Assembly (NCBI GenBank): GCA_946482625.1
Contig: CAMLSH010000047.1
Span: 1 to 13,974 of the forward strand
Direction of reading: 5' to 3'
DNA length: 13,974 nucleotides
Source of the DNA: an uncultured Opitutaceae bacterium
GTDB lineage: Bacteria; Verrucomicrobiota; Verrucomicrobiae; Opitutales; Opitutaceae
The translations under genes and the position numbers were made by a program. Every line of letters begins with the position of its first letter. Position 1 is the first letter of the stretch. Below are positions 1-6,800 of the stretch, in pieces. The notes under the pieces are model-generated. The model was not told where the DNA came from, ran no database searches, and was given only the letters and a program-made list of their open reading frames with translations.

Positions 1-233
1 TTTTGTTCTTTGCGGCGTTTGCGCATGCCGCGGTTTTCATGCTGCTCGAGAATCGTGTTGATGGATTCTTCCTTCGAGGCGTTGAGGAAGGAGCATGTGT
101 TGACGATGACGACGTCGGCTTTTTCCGCTTCGGGAATGACCTGCATGCCGGCCTGGTGGAGGTGGCCGACCATGATCTCGCTATCGACGAGATTCTTGGC
201 GCAACCGAGAGAGATGAGACTGACTTTGATCAT
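1..233 (-). CDS. rimO: Ribosomal protein S12 methylthiotransferase RimO, N-terminal part (runs off left edge)
   Basis: RimO is a radical-SAM enzyme that adds a methylthio group to an aspartate of ribosomal protein S12. Only the first 77 codons are in the window, read leftward from the ATG at 233-231. They give the start of the UPF0004 domain: [12 protein letters not shown] around residues 8-19 with C11, then [12 protein letters not shown] around residues 39-50 with C47. These are the first two cysteine ligands of the auxiliary Fe-S cluster. [10 protein letters not shown] follows, typical of RimO rather than of its tRNA-acting relative MiaB. The third cysteine, the radical-SAM CxxxCxxC motif and the TRAM domain would lie outside the window. 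The start is fixed by the family's usual [15 protein letters not shown] beginning; no Shine-Dalgarno is visible. The upstream neighbour on the same strand (440-547) has its own terminator, so rimO probably has its own promoter between them. Confidence 0.93.
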   Translation of the reverse strand, partial: MIKVSLISLGCAKNLVDSEIMVGHLHQAGMQVIPEAEKADVVIVNTCSFLNASKEESINTILEQHENRGMRKRRKEQ

Positions 234-284
234 GGCGGGCGGAAATGGCTGACGAGAAGGAAACGGAGCGCGGATAAATAAATC

Positions 285-299
285 GCGGCGTAAAGCCGC
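285..299. repeat. Small hairpin resembling a dispersed intergenic repeat
   Basis: A perfect 5-bp stem (GCGGC/GCCGC) with loop GTAAA lies in the gap upstream of rimO, with TCCTATA after it on the plus strand. On the minus strand it reads TATAGGAGCGGCTTTACGCC. From general knowledge, this wording resembles short interspersed intergenic repeats of many high-GC bacteria. Within this window it occurs once, so the repeat status is inference. Confidence 0.35.
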
Positions 300-382
300 T
301 CCTATAGTGGGAGGCGGGCTGATTTGATCGGGTGGCTGACGCGGGCGGAAAGAGTGAAACGGTCGCGCGGGCGATGGGCTTA

Positions 383-416
383 AACGAAAAACCGCGGCTC
401 GGGGGCCGCGGTTAAA
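383..416 (-). terminator. Intrinsic terminator after the 35-residue protein gene
   Basis: A perfect 9-bp inverted repeat (390-398 AACCGCGGC with 405-413 GCCGCGGTT) has a 6-nt loop. Read on the minus strand, the stem is followed by TTTTTCGTTT, the usual intrinsic-terminator layout. It begins 27 bases after the stop codon of the small gene at 440-547. The other side has only TTAAAATTG on the plus strand, so the minus direction is the clear one. Confidence 0.85.
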
Positions 417-439
417 ATTGTCGAAAGTGTGCTGCGGGC

Positions 440-547
440 TTACTTCTTGGCCGACTTCTTCGTGGTAACTTTGGCGGCGGCCTTCTTGCGTTTGAGGTAA
501 GCGATGCGGCGCTTCTTCTTGATGGTCTTGTTGTATTGTTTGCCCAT
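440..547 (-). CDS. Small lysine-rich basic protein, 35 residues, function unknown
   Basis: The reading frame starts at ATG 547-545, begins [18 protein letters not shown], and ends at TAA 442-440. Of the 35 residues, 13 are Lys and 3 are Arg, with a C-terminal half of [14 protein letters not shown] type, so it is strongly cationic. No signal peptide, membrane segment or cysteine is visible. It is credible as a gene because a start, stop and well-formed intrinsic terminator frame it exactly, and because the block lies between two clear genes with no competing frame. The composition suggests nucleic-acid or ribosome binding, but I do not recognise a named family. It does not match bTHX (ribosomal protein Thx) as I remember that sequence. 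No Shine-Dalgarno is visible upstream. It is divergent from the VWA gene at 762, with 214 bases between them. Confidence 0.72.
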   Translation of the reverse strand: MGKQYNKTIKKKRRIAYLKRKKAAAKVTTKKSAKK

Positions 548-761
548 GGGTGGTTTGTTGAGAGGCGAGAGAGTGCGGGAAGCGTGAGTTGCGAGTCAAG
601 CGTGCGGTCGTCTGGGTGCGCCCACGAGGAGAGTGCCTCCTGTGAGGGGAAACCCGGTTGTGTCGACTAAATGGAAGCGGGGAAGGAATTCGCAGGGAAA
701 ACTTGAGATGCAGCTTCTACGTCGACGCCTCATCCGGCGATCGGCGTCCCCTGTTATCCCC

Positions 762-3700
762 ATGAATACTTCTATCACGGAATCTTGTTTGCTCCCGCCC
801 AAGCTGCGACTGCGCGCCTTGTCTGCGTTTTTCTGGGTTGTGTTGAGTCTCCTCGTGTTCGCGTTGCCGCCAGCGGCGCGCGCGGCGCAGACGATCAGTG
901 TGACGAAGACCTGCATGAACGGGCAGCCGGCGACAGTCAGCGGCACGGCGACGTTCACGATCTCCACGCCGCAGGTCATCGAGTGGTCGGCGACTTACAC
1001 GTTTGGGTCGCCGTGCAATGGCAACGATTTCTACCTGCACACGGACCCAGGCAATCTCGACGACATCGCGCTGACGACCAGCGGTGGTCTCGGCGGGACG
1101 CATTTTCTCAATCCCGGCACCTATCACATCAGCATTAACTTTTTCGGGATGGGCGGCGGGACATACAGCGTGACCTTCGATCGCACGGCGACGCTCGGAT
1201 TGTCGCCTTCGTCGCACAACTTCGGGCAGGAACTCGAAAACGATTCGTCGTCGGACAAAGTCATCTCCGTCACCAAGACAGGCGATCTCGATGTGACCAA
1301 TATCACGGCGGCGGTGGAGGGCGCGGATGCGTCGTTCTTCAGCCTGAGTTCGCTGCCACCGGCCAACGACGACGCGCCGACGACGTTCGAGGTGACTTTC
1401 AACGCCGGCACGATCAGCGGGTCAGCGGCGCAGGTGGCGCGCTCGGCCGTCGTGCGGGTCAAAGGAGTGAGCGATCCCGCCGGCACGCCGGTTCCGGACG
1501 TGTTGCTCACGGTGCAGGGCACCACGGTCAAACGCGTGCCCGACATCGTCTATCAAGGCACCACGCCGGCGACGATCAGGGCTAATCACGTGGCGGGCGA
1601 AACCAAGGCTTTCACCGCGCGTATCAAAAATACGGGCACGGAAGCGCTCACGTTCACCGCGCCCATCGCGCTCGTGAACGACAGCGTCGGCGCCGCTTTC
1701 GCGCTTTCCGGTGTGCCTGCGGTCTCCTCGCTCGCTGCCGGAGCCACGCGAGATATCGCGCTCACCTTCACGCCGCCGGCGACCGCGAGTCAGGACCAGG
1801 TCTTCGCCGGTCATCTTGTGGTCAGTTCCAACGATCCCGACGAACCGGTGCTTCTGTGCAATTTCACGGGCACGGCCCACGAGCCGCGTCCGATCATCCG
1901 TATCGAACCGCAAAATCTCATTCTCGATTATCGCGAGGTCGAAGTCGGGTTCTCCTACGATCTGGGAGTGATCGTCCATAATGACGGCGACGCGCCGCTG
2001 ATCTTTGACATCACGGAGGTCGATCCCGCGGATACCGATCGTCCACAGTGGACGAATCTCGAAACGCAGAGCGGTGTCACGGTCGCGCCCGGCGGCAGTA
2101 GCATCCACAAACAAACCTTCACGCCGACCGTGGTGGGCGGACCGTATTCGATTTCTCTGACCGTGGCGGGCACCAATCACCCGACGCTTCCGCCGCCTGC
2201 GACGGTCTTGCTGACCGGCTCGTGCATCCCGCCGATCCCGCTCAACAGCGTGCTCATTCTAGATCGCAGCGGCAGCATGGCCGATTCAGCGGGACCGTTT
2301 TCGAAGATGACCGCGCTCGGCAACGCCGCGAGTATCTGGACCTCGCTGCTGCGTCTCGAGACGCCAGGAAATCCTGGGTTTGGCGACGCCATGGGGCTCG
2401 TGAAATACAATCAGGCCCATCAGGAATATAAGCCGCTGCAGCTCCTGACCGCCGCCCACCGTGATGACATTCTGAACAATCTGGGCGGGGCAGCACTCAC
2501 GGACAGCGCCCGACTGCTGCCCGACGGGCAGACGGGCATCGGCGGCGGGATGCAGCGCGGCGCCGACATGTTGAGGACCAACCTGCTCGAGGCGGCGGGC
2601 ACGCCTGAGCGTAAACACGTCATGGTCGTGATGACCGACGGCATCGAAACGGCGTCGATCACTCCTAACATCCTCGACGTGCTGCCCGGTATCAGTGCGG
2701 CGGATGCGCGCTTGAAAATCTACTCTCTCGGTCTCGGCGACCAGCTCGATCTGGGGAAACTTCAGTCGATCACCAATCAGTCGCCCGAGCACGGTTTCCA
2801 TCAAGTGACGGGCGATCTTGTCGGGGCGCAGCGTTTCGATCTGAACACGTTTTATTTCAAAATCTTCGTGGACAGCATCGACTGGCAGCTGGTGGTTGAT
2901 CCCACGTTTGCGGTGAATCTCGGGTCAACGGCGGCACAGCTCGTCGATACGGCGGAGGTTTGCAGCTCCGATCTCTCGGCGATTTTCCTGATCATGGATG
3001 AACCCGGGCTGAGGCCGTACTACGATCTCCACCTGATCGATCCGAACAACAACGTGATCGTCGTCGGCGCGAGCGTAGGAGGGGTGCCGGTGCAGGTGAG
3101 CGAGCGCGACAATTACCGCATCGTCAAAGTGATCTTCCCCGACCTCGCGTTTGCTTCGAGCTACGTTGGCGAGTGGAAGCTCATGCTGGTGCCTAACGGG
3201 AAGTGGAAACCACGCACGCCCGGCGCCGCTCACACGCACAATAATCCGCCCGCCGGAGGAAACGATCCACTCTTCAACGGCTACAACGGGCTCGTCCCGA
3301 TCGGTTTTGGCGCAGCAGTGGCGTCGAATTATCGCTTGAACGCGAGTGCGACGGCTTCGCCATATGAACCCGGTTCGACCGTGATGCTGAAGGCGGATCT
3401 TTCCGATCGCGGATGGCCATCGGTCACCGGCACCGTGACGGTGGATGCGACCAAGCCTGATGGTTCGTCGGTCACCGGTATCGTCCTTTATGACGATGGG
3501 ACGCACGGCGACGTCGCGGCGGGCGACGGCACGTGGACGGCGGCGTTTGGCCAGACGGCGCAGTCAGGAAGCTATCGTTTCTTTTTCAACGCGATGGGCC
3601 GAAACGACCGTGGCGAACTGGCCCCACGGCAGGCGACGCGCTACGTGTCGCTCACTCATCCGCCGCGCGACAATCCCAACGACGGAGGCGGTCGCGACGG

Positions 3701-3800
3701 CGACGGCTGCATCCCCTGTCCGTTGTTGAAGTGGCTGTGGAGGATCGTCATCGCGCTGCTCGTGTTGATTGTCCTGCTGCTGCTGCGCCGCCGACCATAA
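762..3800 (+). CDS. Secreted, membrane-anchored VWA-domain protein with Hydin-like (choice-of-anchor D) repeats, 1012 aa
   Basis: This is a large envelope protein of unknown partner. I chose ATG 762 because it gives a clean Sec signal peptide: LRLRALSAFFWVVLSLLVFA with ARAA near residue 42. The frame is open upstream to 633, but that stretch is Arg-rich and unlike a leader. Residues about 43-150 are a beta-rich region of no family I know. Residues about 145-485 hold two to three ASPM/SPD-2/Hydin-type Ig-like repeats, one with the SSNDPDEP signature near 355-363. A VWA domain follows (about 493-700) with an intact MIDAS metal site: D501-R-S503-G-S505, a TDG at 625-627 and a Gly/Thr-rich loop near 591. 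A further beta domain has VAAGDGTWTAAF near 918-929. The C-terminus has CIPCP (983-987), a hydrophobic helix (about 988-1008) and RRRP. Adhesion or scaffolding outside the inner membrane is inference from the architecture. Confidence 0.9.
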   Translation: MNTSITESCLLPPKLRLRALSAFFWVVLSLLVFALPPAARAAQTISVTKTCMNGQPATVSGTATFTISTPQVIEWSATYTFGSPCNGNDFYLHTDPGNLDDIALTTSGGLGGTHFLNPGTYHISINFFGMGGGTYSVTFDRTATLGLSPSSHNFGQELENDSSSDKVISVTKTGDLDVTNITAAVEGADASFFSLSSLPPANDDAPTTFEVTFNAGTISGSAAQVARSAVVRVKGVSDPAGTPVPDVLLTVQGTTVKRVPDIVYQGTTPATIRANHVAGETKAFTARIKNTGTEALTFTAPIALVNDSVGAAFALSGVPAVSSLAAGATRDIALTFTPPATASQDQVFAGHLVVSSNDPDEPVLLCNFTGTAHEPRPIIRIEPQNLILDYREVEVGFSYDLGVIVHNDGDAPLIFDITEVDPADTDRPQWTNLETQSGVTVAPGGSSIHKQTFTPTVVGGPYSISLTVAGTNHPTLPPPATVLLTGSCIPPIPLNSVLILDRSGSMADSAGPFSKMTALGNAASIWTSLLRLETPGNPGFGDAMGLVKYNQAHQEYKPLQLLTAAHRDDILNNLGGAALTDSARLLPDGQTGIGGGMQRGADMLRTNLLEAAGTPERKHVMVVMTDGIETASITPNILDVLPGISAADARLKIYSLGLGDQLDLGKLQSITNQSPEHGFHQVTGDLVGAQRFDLNTFYFKIFVDSIDWQLVVDPTFAVNLGSTAAQLVDTAEVCSSDLSAIFLIMDEPGLRPYYDLHLIDPNNNVIVVGASVGGVPVQVSERDNYRIVKVIFPDLAFASSYVGEWKLMLVPNGKWKPRTPGAAHTHNNPPAGGNDPLFNGYNGLVPIGFGAAVASNYRLNASATASPYEPGSTVMLKADLSDRGWPSVTGTVTVDATKPDGSSVTGIVLYDDGTHGDVAAGDGTWTAAFGQTAQSGSYRFFFNAMGRNDRGELAPRQATRYVSLTHPPRDNPNDGGGRDGDGCIPCPLLKWLWRIVIALLVLIVLLLLRRRP

Positions 3801-3823
3801 GCGAAGCGGGCGCAGAACCCGAC

Positions 3824-3856
3824 GAAGCCTCGGAAACCCGGTGGGCTTCTTTCTCA
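3824..3856 (+). terminator. Probable intrinsic terminator of the VWA gene
   Basis: GAAGCC (3824-3829) pairs with GGCTTC (3844-3849), and CGG/CCG can pair inside. The stem is followed by TTTCTC on the plus strand. It lies 24 bases past the VWA stop codon. The stem is imperfect and the T-run short, so this is less certain than the other terminators. Confidence 0.5.
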
Positions 3857-3861
3857 TAAAA

Positions 3862-3898
3862 CGAAAAACCCTCATCCGCGCAGAGCGGATGAGGGTGA
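3862..3898 (-). terminator. Intrinsic terminator of the 48-residue membrane protein gene
   Basis: A perfect 11-bp inverted repeat (3869-3879 CCCTCATCCGC with 3885-3895 GCGGATGAGGG) has a 5-nt loop. On the minus strand it is followed by TTTTTCGTTTT. It starts about 20 bases past the stop of the gene at 3915-4061. The plus-strand side has no T-run, so it serves the minus strand. Its tail is nearly identical to that of the terminator at 383-416. Confidence 0.9.
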
Positions 3899-3914
3899 AA
3901 ACGTGGTGGGGCGT

Positions 3915-4061
3915 TTACTTTTTTCCGCCGAAGAGCGGGACGAGCAGGAGGATGCCGGCGACCAGCGCGAGGATACCCATGACGACCGGCGGAATGGAAA
4001 TGTCGGCAAGGGTGACGAGGCCGACGAGGATGAGGTAGATTGCTAGAGCGATGTTAGCCAT
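3915..4061 (-). CDS. Small two-helix membrane protein, 48 residues, function unknown
   Basis: The ATG at 4061-4059 opens a 48-codon frame ending in TAA at 3917-3915. Two hydrophobic helices are visible, about residues 3-18 (IALAIYLILVGLVTLA) and 25-43 (PPVVMGILALVAGILLLVP), joined by a short DISI turn. The protein ends in GGKK, so the tail is probably cytoplasmic. A much longer frame runs upstream to 5324, but that part is the antisense shadow of rsgA. The real start is the Met just before the first helix. A strong terminator directly follows, which supports a separate transcription unit. The gene is divergent from rsgA (153 bases apart) and convergent with the VWA gene. I do not recognise the family; the size and topology suit a stress-type or envelope-associated mini membrane protein, but that is only a guess. 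Confidence 0.75.
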   Translation of the reverse strand: MANIALAIYLILVGLVTLADISIPPVVMGILALVAGILLLVPLFGGKK

Positions 4062-4214
4062 GGAATGAACGAGTTGGGGTTGCGATGCGCGACGATGATC
4101 CCGGGCCGCCGCTCCGATAGCCAACTTTGATTTCAGCCGGCGGGCGATGCGATGTGCCGCGATTGTGAACGCCGTACTGGATTTCTGGAGCCAGCTCGCG
4201 GTAGATTGCGCGTC

Positions 4215-5297
4215 ATGACTCTTGCCGACTACGGCTGGACCGAGGCGCTCGCCCTCGCATTTGCTCCGCACGCTGCGGCGGGGCTGGAGCCGGCGCGCGT
4301 GGTTTGCGAGCTGCGGCGAAATTTCTACGCGGTGCAGACGGAGGAGGGCGAAGTGCTCGCGGAGTGCGGCGGGGGATTTTTCCATGTGGCGAAAAAGCCG
4401 GACCAGTTTCCCGCGGTGGGCGATTGGGTGGCGGTGAAGCGGCGGGCGGGCGAGCCGCGGGCGGATTTGCACGTGGTGCTGCCGCGGACGACGAAATTTT
4501 CGCGGCGCGCCTCGGGCTCGGAGGAGATCGAGCAGATCGTGGCGGCAAACATCGATACGGTGTTTCTGGTGAGCGGGCTGGACCAGAATTTTAATCCGAA
4601 GCGCATCCAACGATTTCTGGTGGCGGCGAAAGAGAGCGGTGCGGAGGCGGTGGTGATCTTGAATAAATCCGACGTGTGCGACGACGCGGACGACGTCCGG
4701 AAGGAAATCGCGGAACTCGTGCCCGGAGTTCCGATACACGTGACGAGCGCGGTGACACGCAAGGGGTTGAAGGCGCTCGGCGCGAAGTACGTGCAGCCGG
4801 GAAAGACCCTCGCGTTTATCGGTTCGTCGGGCGTGGGGAAGTCGTCGCTGATCAACGCGCTGGTGAAGGACGACGCGTTGCCGACCGGCGAAGTGCGCGA
4901 GAAGGACAGCAAGGGGCGTCACACGACGACGCGGCGGGAACTCGTGATCACGCCGTCGGGCGCGTTGGTGATCGATACGCCTGGCATGCGCGAGCTGCAG
5001 CTCTGGGGCGTGGAGGATGGCGTGGAGGATGCGTTTGCGGATATCAAGGCGTTGACGTTGCGCTGCCGCTTCAGCGATTGCGGGCACACGAACGAGCCGG
5101 GCTGCGCGGTGCAGGCGGCGTTGAAAAGCGGAGAGTTGTCCGCGCAGCGTTTTGAGAGTTATCGGAAGCTGAAGGCGGAGAAGGCGGCGAGCGTGCCGGC
5201 GAAAAAGAAGCCGAGTGCACTGGCGAGCAAACCGGGCTGGGCGCGGAAGAGCGAAGGCGCGAAACCGTTCAGGCATCGGTTTCACGAGGAGGATTGA
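4215..5297 (+). CDS. rsgA: Ribosome small subunit-dependent GTPase A (RsgA/YjeQ), 360 aa
   Basis: RsgA is a circularly permuted GTPase that checks late maturation of the 30S ribosomal subunit. All hallmarks are present in permuted order: an OB-fold-like N-terminal region (about 25-100, with FPAVGDWV), G4 NKSD (150-153), G5 TSA (177-179), G1 P-loop GSSGVGKSS (203-211), G2 RHTTT (235-239) and G3 DTPG (254-257). A zinc knuckle follows with C284, C289, H291 and C297. The C-terminal tail (about 325-360) is Lys/Arg-rich, common for rRNA contact. ATG 4215 is preferred over the in-frame upstream start at 4152. The extra 21 residues (MCRDCERR...) are unlike the family, whereas MTLADYGW is a typical opening for this branch. 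Only a weak GGTAG lies upstream. Length is normal for RsgA. Confidence 0.95.
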   Translation: MTLADYGWTEALALAFAPHAAAGLEPARVVCELRRNFYAVQTEEGEVLAECGGGFFHVAKKPDQFPAVGDWVAVKRRAGEPRADLHVVLPRTTKFSRRASGSEEIEQIVAANIDTVFLVSGLDQNFNPKRIQRFLVAAKESGAEAVVILNKSDVCDDADDVRKEIAELVPGVPIHVTSAVTRKGLKALGAKYVQPGKTLAFIGSSGVGKSSLINALVKDDALPTGEVREKDSKGRHTTTRRELVITPSGALVIDTPGMRELQLWGVEDGVEDAFADIKALTLRCRFSDCGHTNEPGCAVQAALKSGELSAQRFESYRKLKAEKAASVPAKKKPSALASKPGWARKSEGAKPFRHRFHEED

Positions 5298-5498
5298 GGC
5301 GCGGGTAAAGGTGGGCGGCGGCAAGCGGGAGGTGCGATGTGAGAAAAGGGAGGTGAGAGCCGCGAATGGACGCCAATGGACGCGGGTGTCGGAGGAATGC
5401 AGGAGAACGAGAATGATTTGGAGAGAAGCGGGGCATTGCGCTTGCGGGAGGCGGGGAGCAGGGTGTTGGCGCGTGGCTCTTTTTTCGGGCCCGCATCG
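5298..5498. other. Non-coding gap with short repeats between rsgA and the methyltransferase gene
   Basis: The gap is purine-rich on the plus strand. GGGAGGTG appears twice (about 5330 and 5349). A decamer occurs in near-tandem as CGCGAATGGA (5361-5370), CGCCAATGGA (5371-5380) and a decayed third copy CGCGGGTG. The methyltransferase frame is open back to 5376, but that part shows no family resemblance and overlaps the repeats. No clear promoter or terminator could be called. Confidence 0.5.
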
Positions 5499-6575
5499 AT
5501 GTTCATTTCCCGTCTCCAGTCTCTCACCGCAGCGTGTTTCTCACTAGTCCGTCGTGGACTGGACTGGGGGCGAAGGTGGGCGGAGGTTTCGCCGTGGCGC
5601 GGGGCGTGGGTCTATCCGGCTCGTTCGCCGGATGCACGGTATCGGGATTTCAACAACCGCTACTTCGCGAGTTTCCACGAGCAGGAGCGCATGCTGGCTG
5701 ATCAGCCGCGGATGAATTTTTACCACACGGCGATCACGCGGCACATCAAGCCGGGCGACCGCGTCATCGATCTGGGGACGGGCACAGGGATTTTGGCGGC
5801 GTTCGCATCACGGGCGGGGGCGGCGAAGGTGTACGCGATCGATCACTCGGAGATTCTCCGGCATGCGAAGGCGCTCGCGAAACACAACGGGCTGCAAAAC
5901 GTCGAATTCGTCGCGAAGCACAGCAAAGATTTTTCCCTGGCCGAGCGGGTGGATGTGATCGTCCACGAGCAGATGGGTGACAGTCTCTTCGATGAGGCGA
6001 TGGTAGCGAACATCACGGACCTGCGGGACCGGTTGCTCAAACCCGGCGGGTTGATCATGCCGAGCCGGTTCGAGCTTCATTGCGAGCCGATGAAAATACG
6101 GGACGACCGGCTCGTGCCGTTTATCTGGGAGCTCAAGGTGAAGGGGTACGATTATTCGTGCCTGGAGCGGGATCGGCCGCAGGAGCCGGGGTATTATCGC
6201 CTGTGCAGCACGGACCTCGGGTTGATCGAGCACTTTCTGGGGAAGCCGGAGCCGGTGCTTACGTTCGATCTGCACACGGTGAACGAGGCGGATCTGCCGC
6301 ACGAAATCCATTTCACGCGTACGGTGGTGAACGCCGGGCGGCTCGATGGCTACGTGGTTTATTTTCGCGCGCTGGTGGACGACGACTTGAGCCTGAGTTC
6401 GTCGCCACTCGATGCGGGACGTGCGCCGCATTGGGGGTTTCGTATCCTAAGAACGGATCGCGACGATTTCGCGGAGGGCGATGTGATCGAGGTGACGCTC
6501 ACGGCGGAACGTTGGTCGGACGTGGAGTCGTGGCGTTGGAGTCACACGAAGCGGGTGGCGGCTCTGGGGCTTTAG
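5499..6575 (+). CDS. Protein arginine methyltransferase-like (PRMT-type) class I SAM methyltransferase, 358 aa
   Basis: Its likely role is SAM-dependent methyl transfer, perhaps to protein arginine; the substrate is unknown. PRMT hallmarks appear in order. YFASF followed by HEQERMLADQPRMNFYHTAI (about 55-79) parallels the PRMT YFxxY and HEEMLKDxxRTxxY helices. Motif I is VIDLGTGTGIL (89-99), and AIDHSEI (114-120) is the acidic ribose-binding strand, with Asp where eukaryotic PRMTs mostly have Glu. HEQMGDSLFDE gives E157 and E166, matching the double-E loop. PHW (310-312) sits where the THW loop belongs, and the C-terminal half looks like the PRMT beta-barrel. ATG 5499 is chosen because conserved sequence starts about 48 residues later and upstream Met codons fall in repeats. 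Alternative starts are 5397 and 5376. No Shine-Dalgarno is seen. It lies 201 bases after rsgA on the same strand. Annotation pipelines may call it only a methyltransferase domain protein. Confidence 0.83.
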   Translation: MFISRLQSLTAACFSLVRRGLDWGRRWAEVSPWRGAWVYPARSPDARYRDFNNRYFASFHEQERMLADQPRMNFYHTAITRHIKPGDRVIDLGTGTGILAAFASRAGAAKVYAIDHSEILRHAKALAKHNGLQNVEFVAKHSKDFSLAERVDVIVHEQMGDSLFDEAMVANITDLRDRLLKPGGLIMPSRFELHCEPMKIRDDRLVPFIWELKVKGYDYSCLERDRPQEPGYYRLCSTDLGLIEHFLGKPEPVLTFDLHTVNEADLPHEIHFTRTVVNAGRLDGYVVYFRALVDDDLSLSSSPLDAGRAPHWGFRILRTDRDDFAEGDVIEVTLTAERWSDVESWRWSHTKRVAALGL

Positions 6576-6743
6576 ATTTTCGATTCGCGAGAGTGATTCC
6601 GAACGGTCCGCGCGGTTTGCACGGGCCGGGCACAGACTTATTTTTAGAATAAAAGATCTCATCAATCGCGTACTGACGCGGTGGAGCGCTGAAGCCGCGC
6701 GTGCAGCCAAGGGCTGGCGAATGACAGTGGGAGGTGGATACAC

Positions 6744-6778
6744 AAAACCCGTCAGGTGGTTCACTCCTGACGGGCTTA
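6744..6778 (-). terminator. Strong intrinsic terminator after the GH48 gene
   Basis: A perfect 9-bp inverted repeat (6748-6756 CCCGTCAGG with 6766-6774 CCTGACGGG) has a 9-nt loop. On the minus strand it is followed by TTTTGTG. It lies 26 bases past the GH48 stop codon and closes the cellulase transcription unit. The stretch from 6576 to 6743 holds only an AT-rich patch (about 6637-6660) and no gene. Confidence 0.88.
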
Positions 6779-6800
6779 GGAAGCCGAAGCAGGTCCGGGG

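Noticed and set aside
1422..2180. Minus-strand 252-codon frame inside the VWA gene
   Set aside because: Arg/His/Asp-rich shadow translation with no domain; the plus-strand VWA and Hydin-like motifs are clear.
4062..5324. Long minus-strand frame over rsgA that would give a 469-residue protein
   Set aside because: It is Arg/His-rich antisense of rsgA. Only the last 48 codons, after the Met at 4061, look like a real protein.
6617..6650. Possible plus-strand promoter (TTGCAC with AT-rich TATTTT/TAGAAT)
   Set aside because: No plus-strand gene follows; it would read into the GH48 terminator and antisense. The spacing is poor for TAGAAT, and one loose match is expected by chance.
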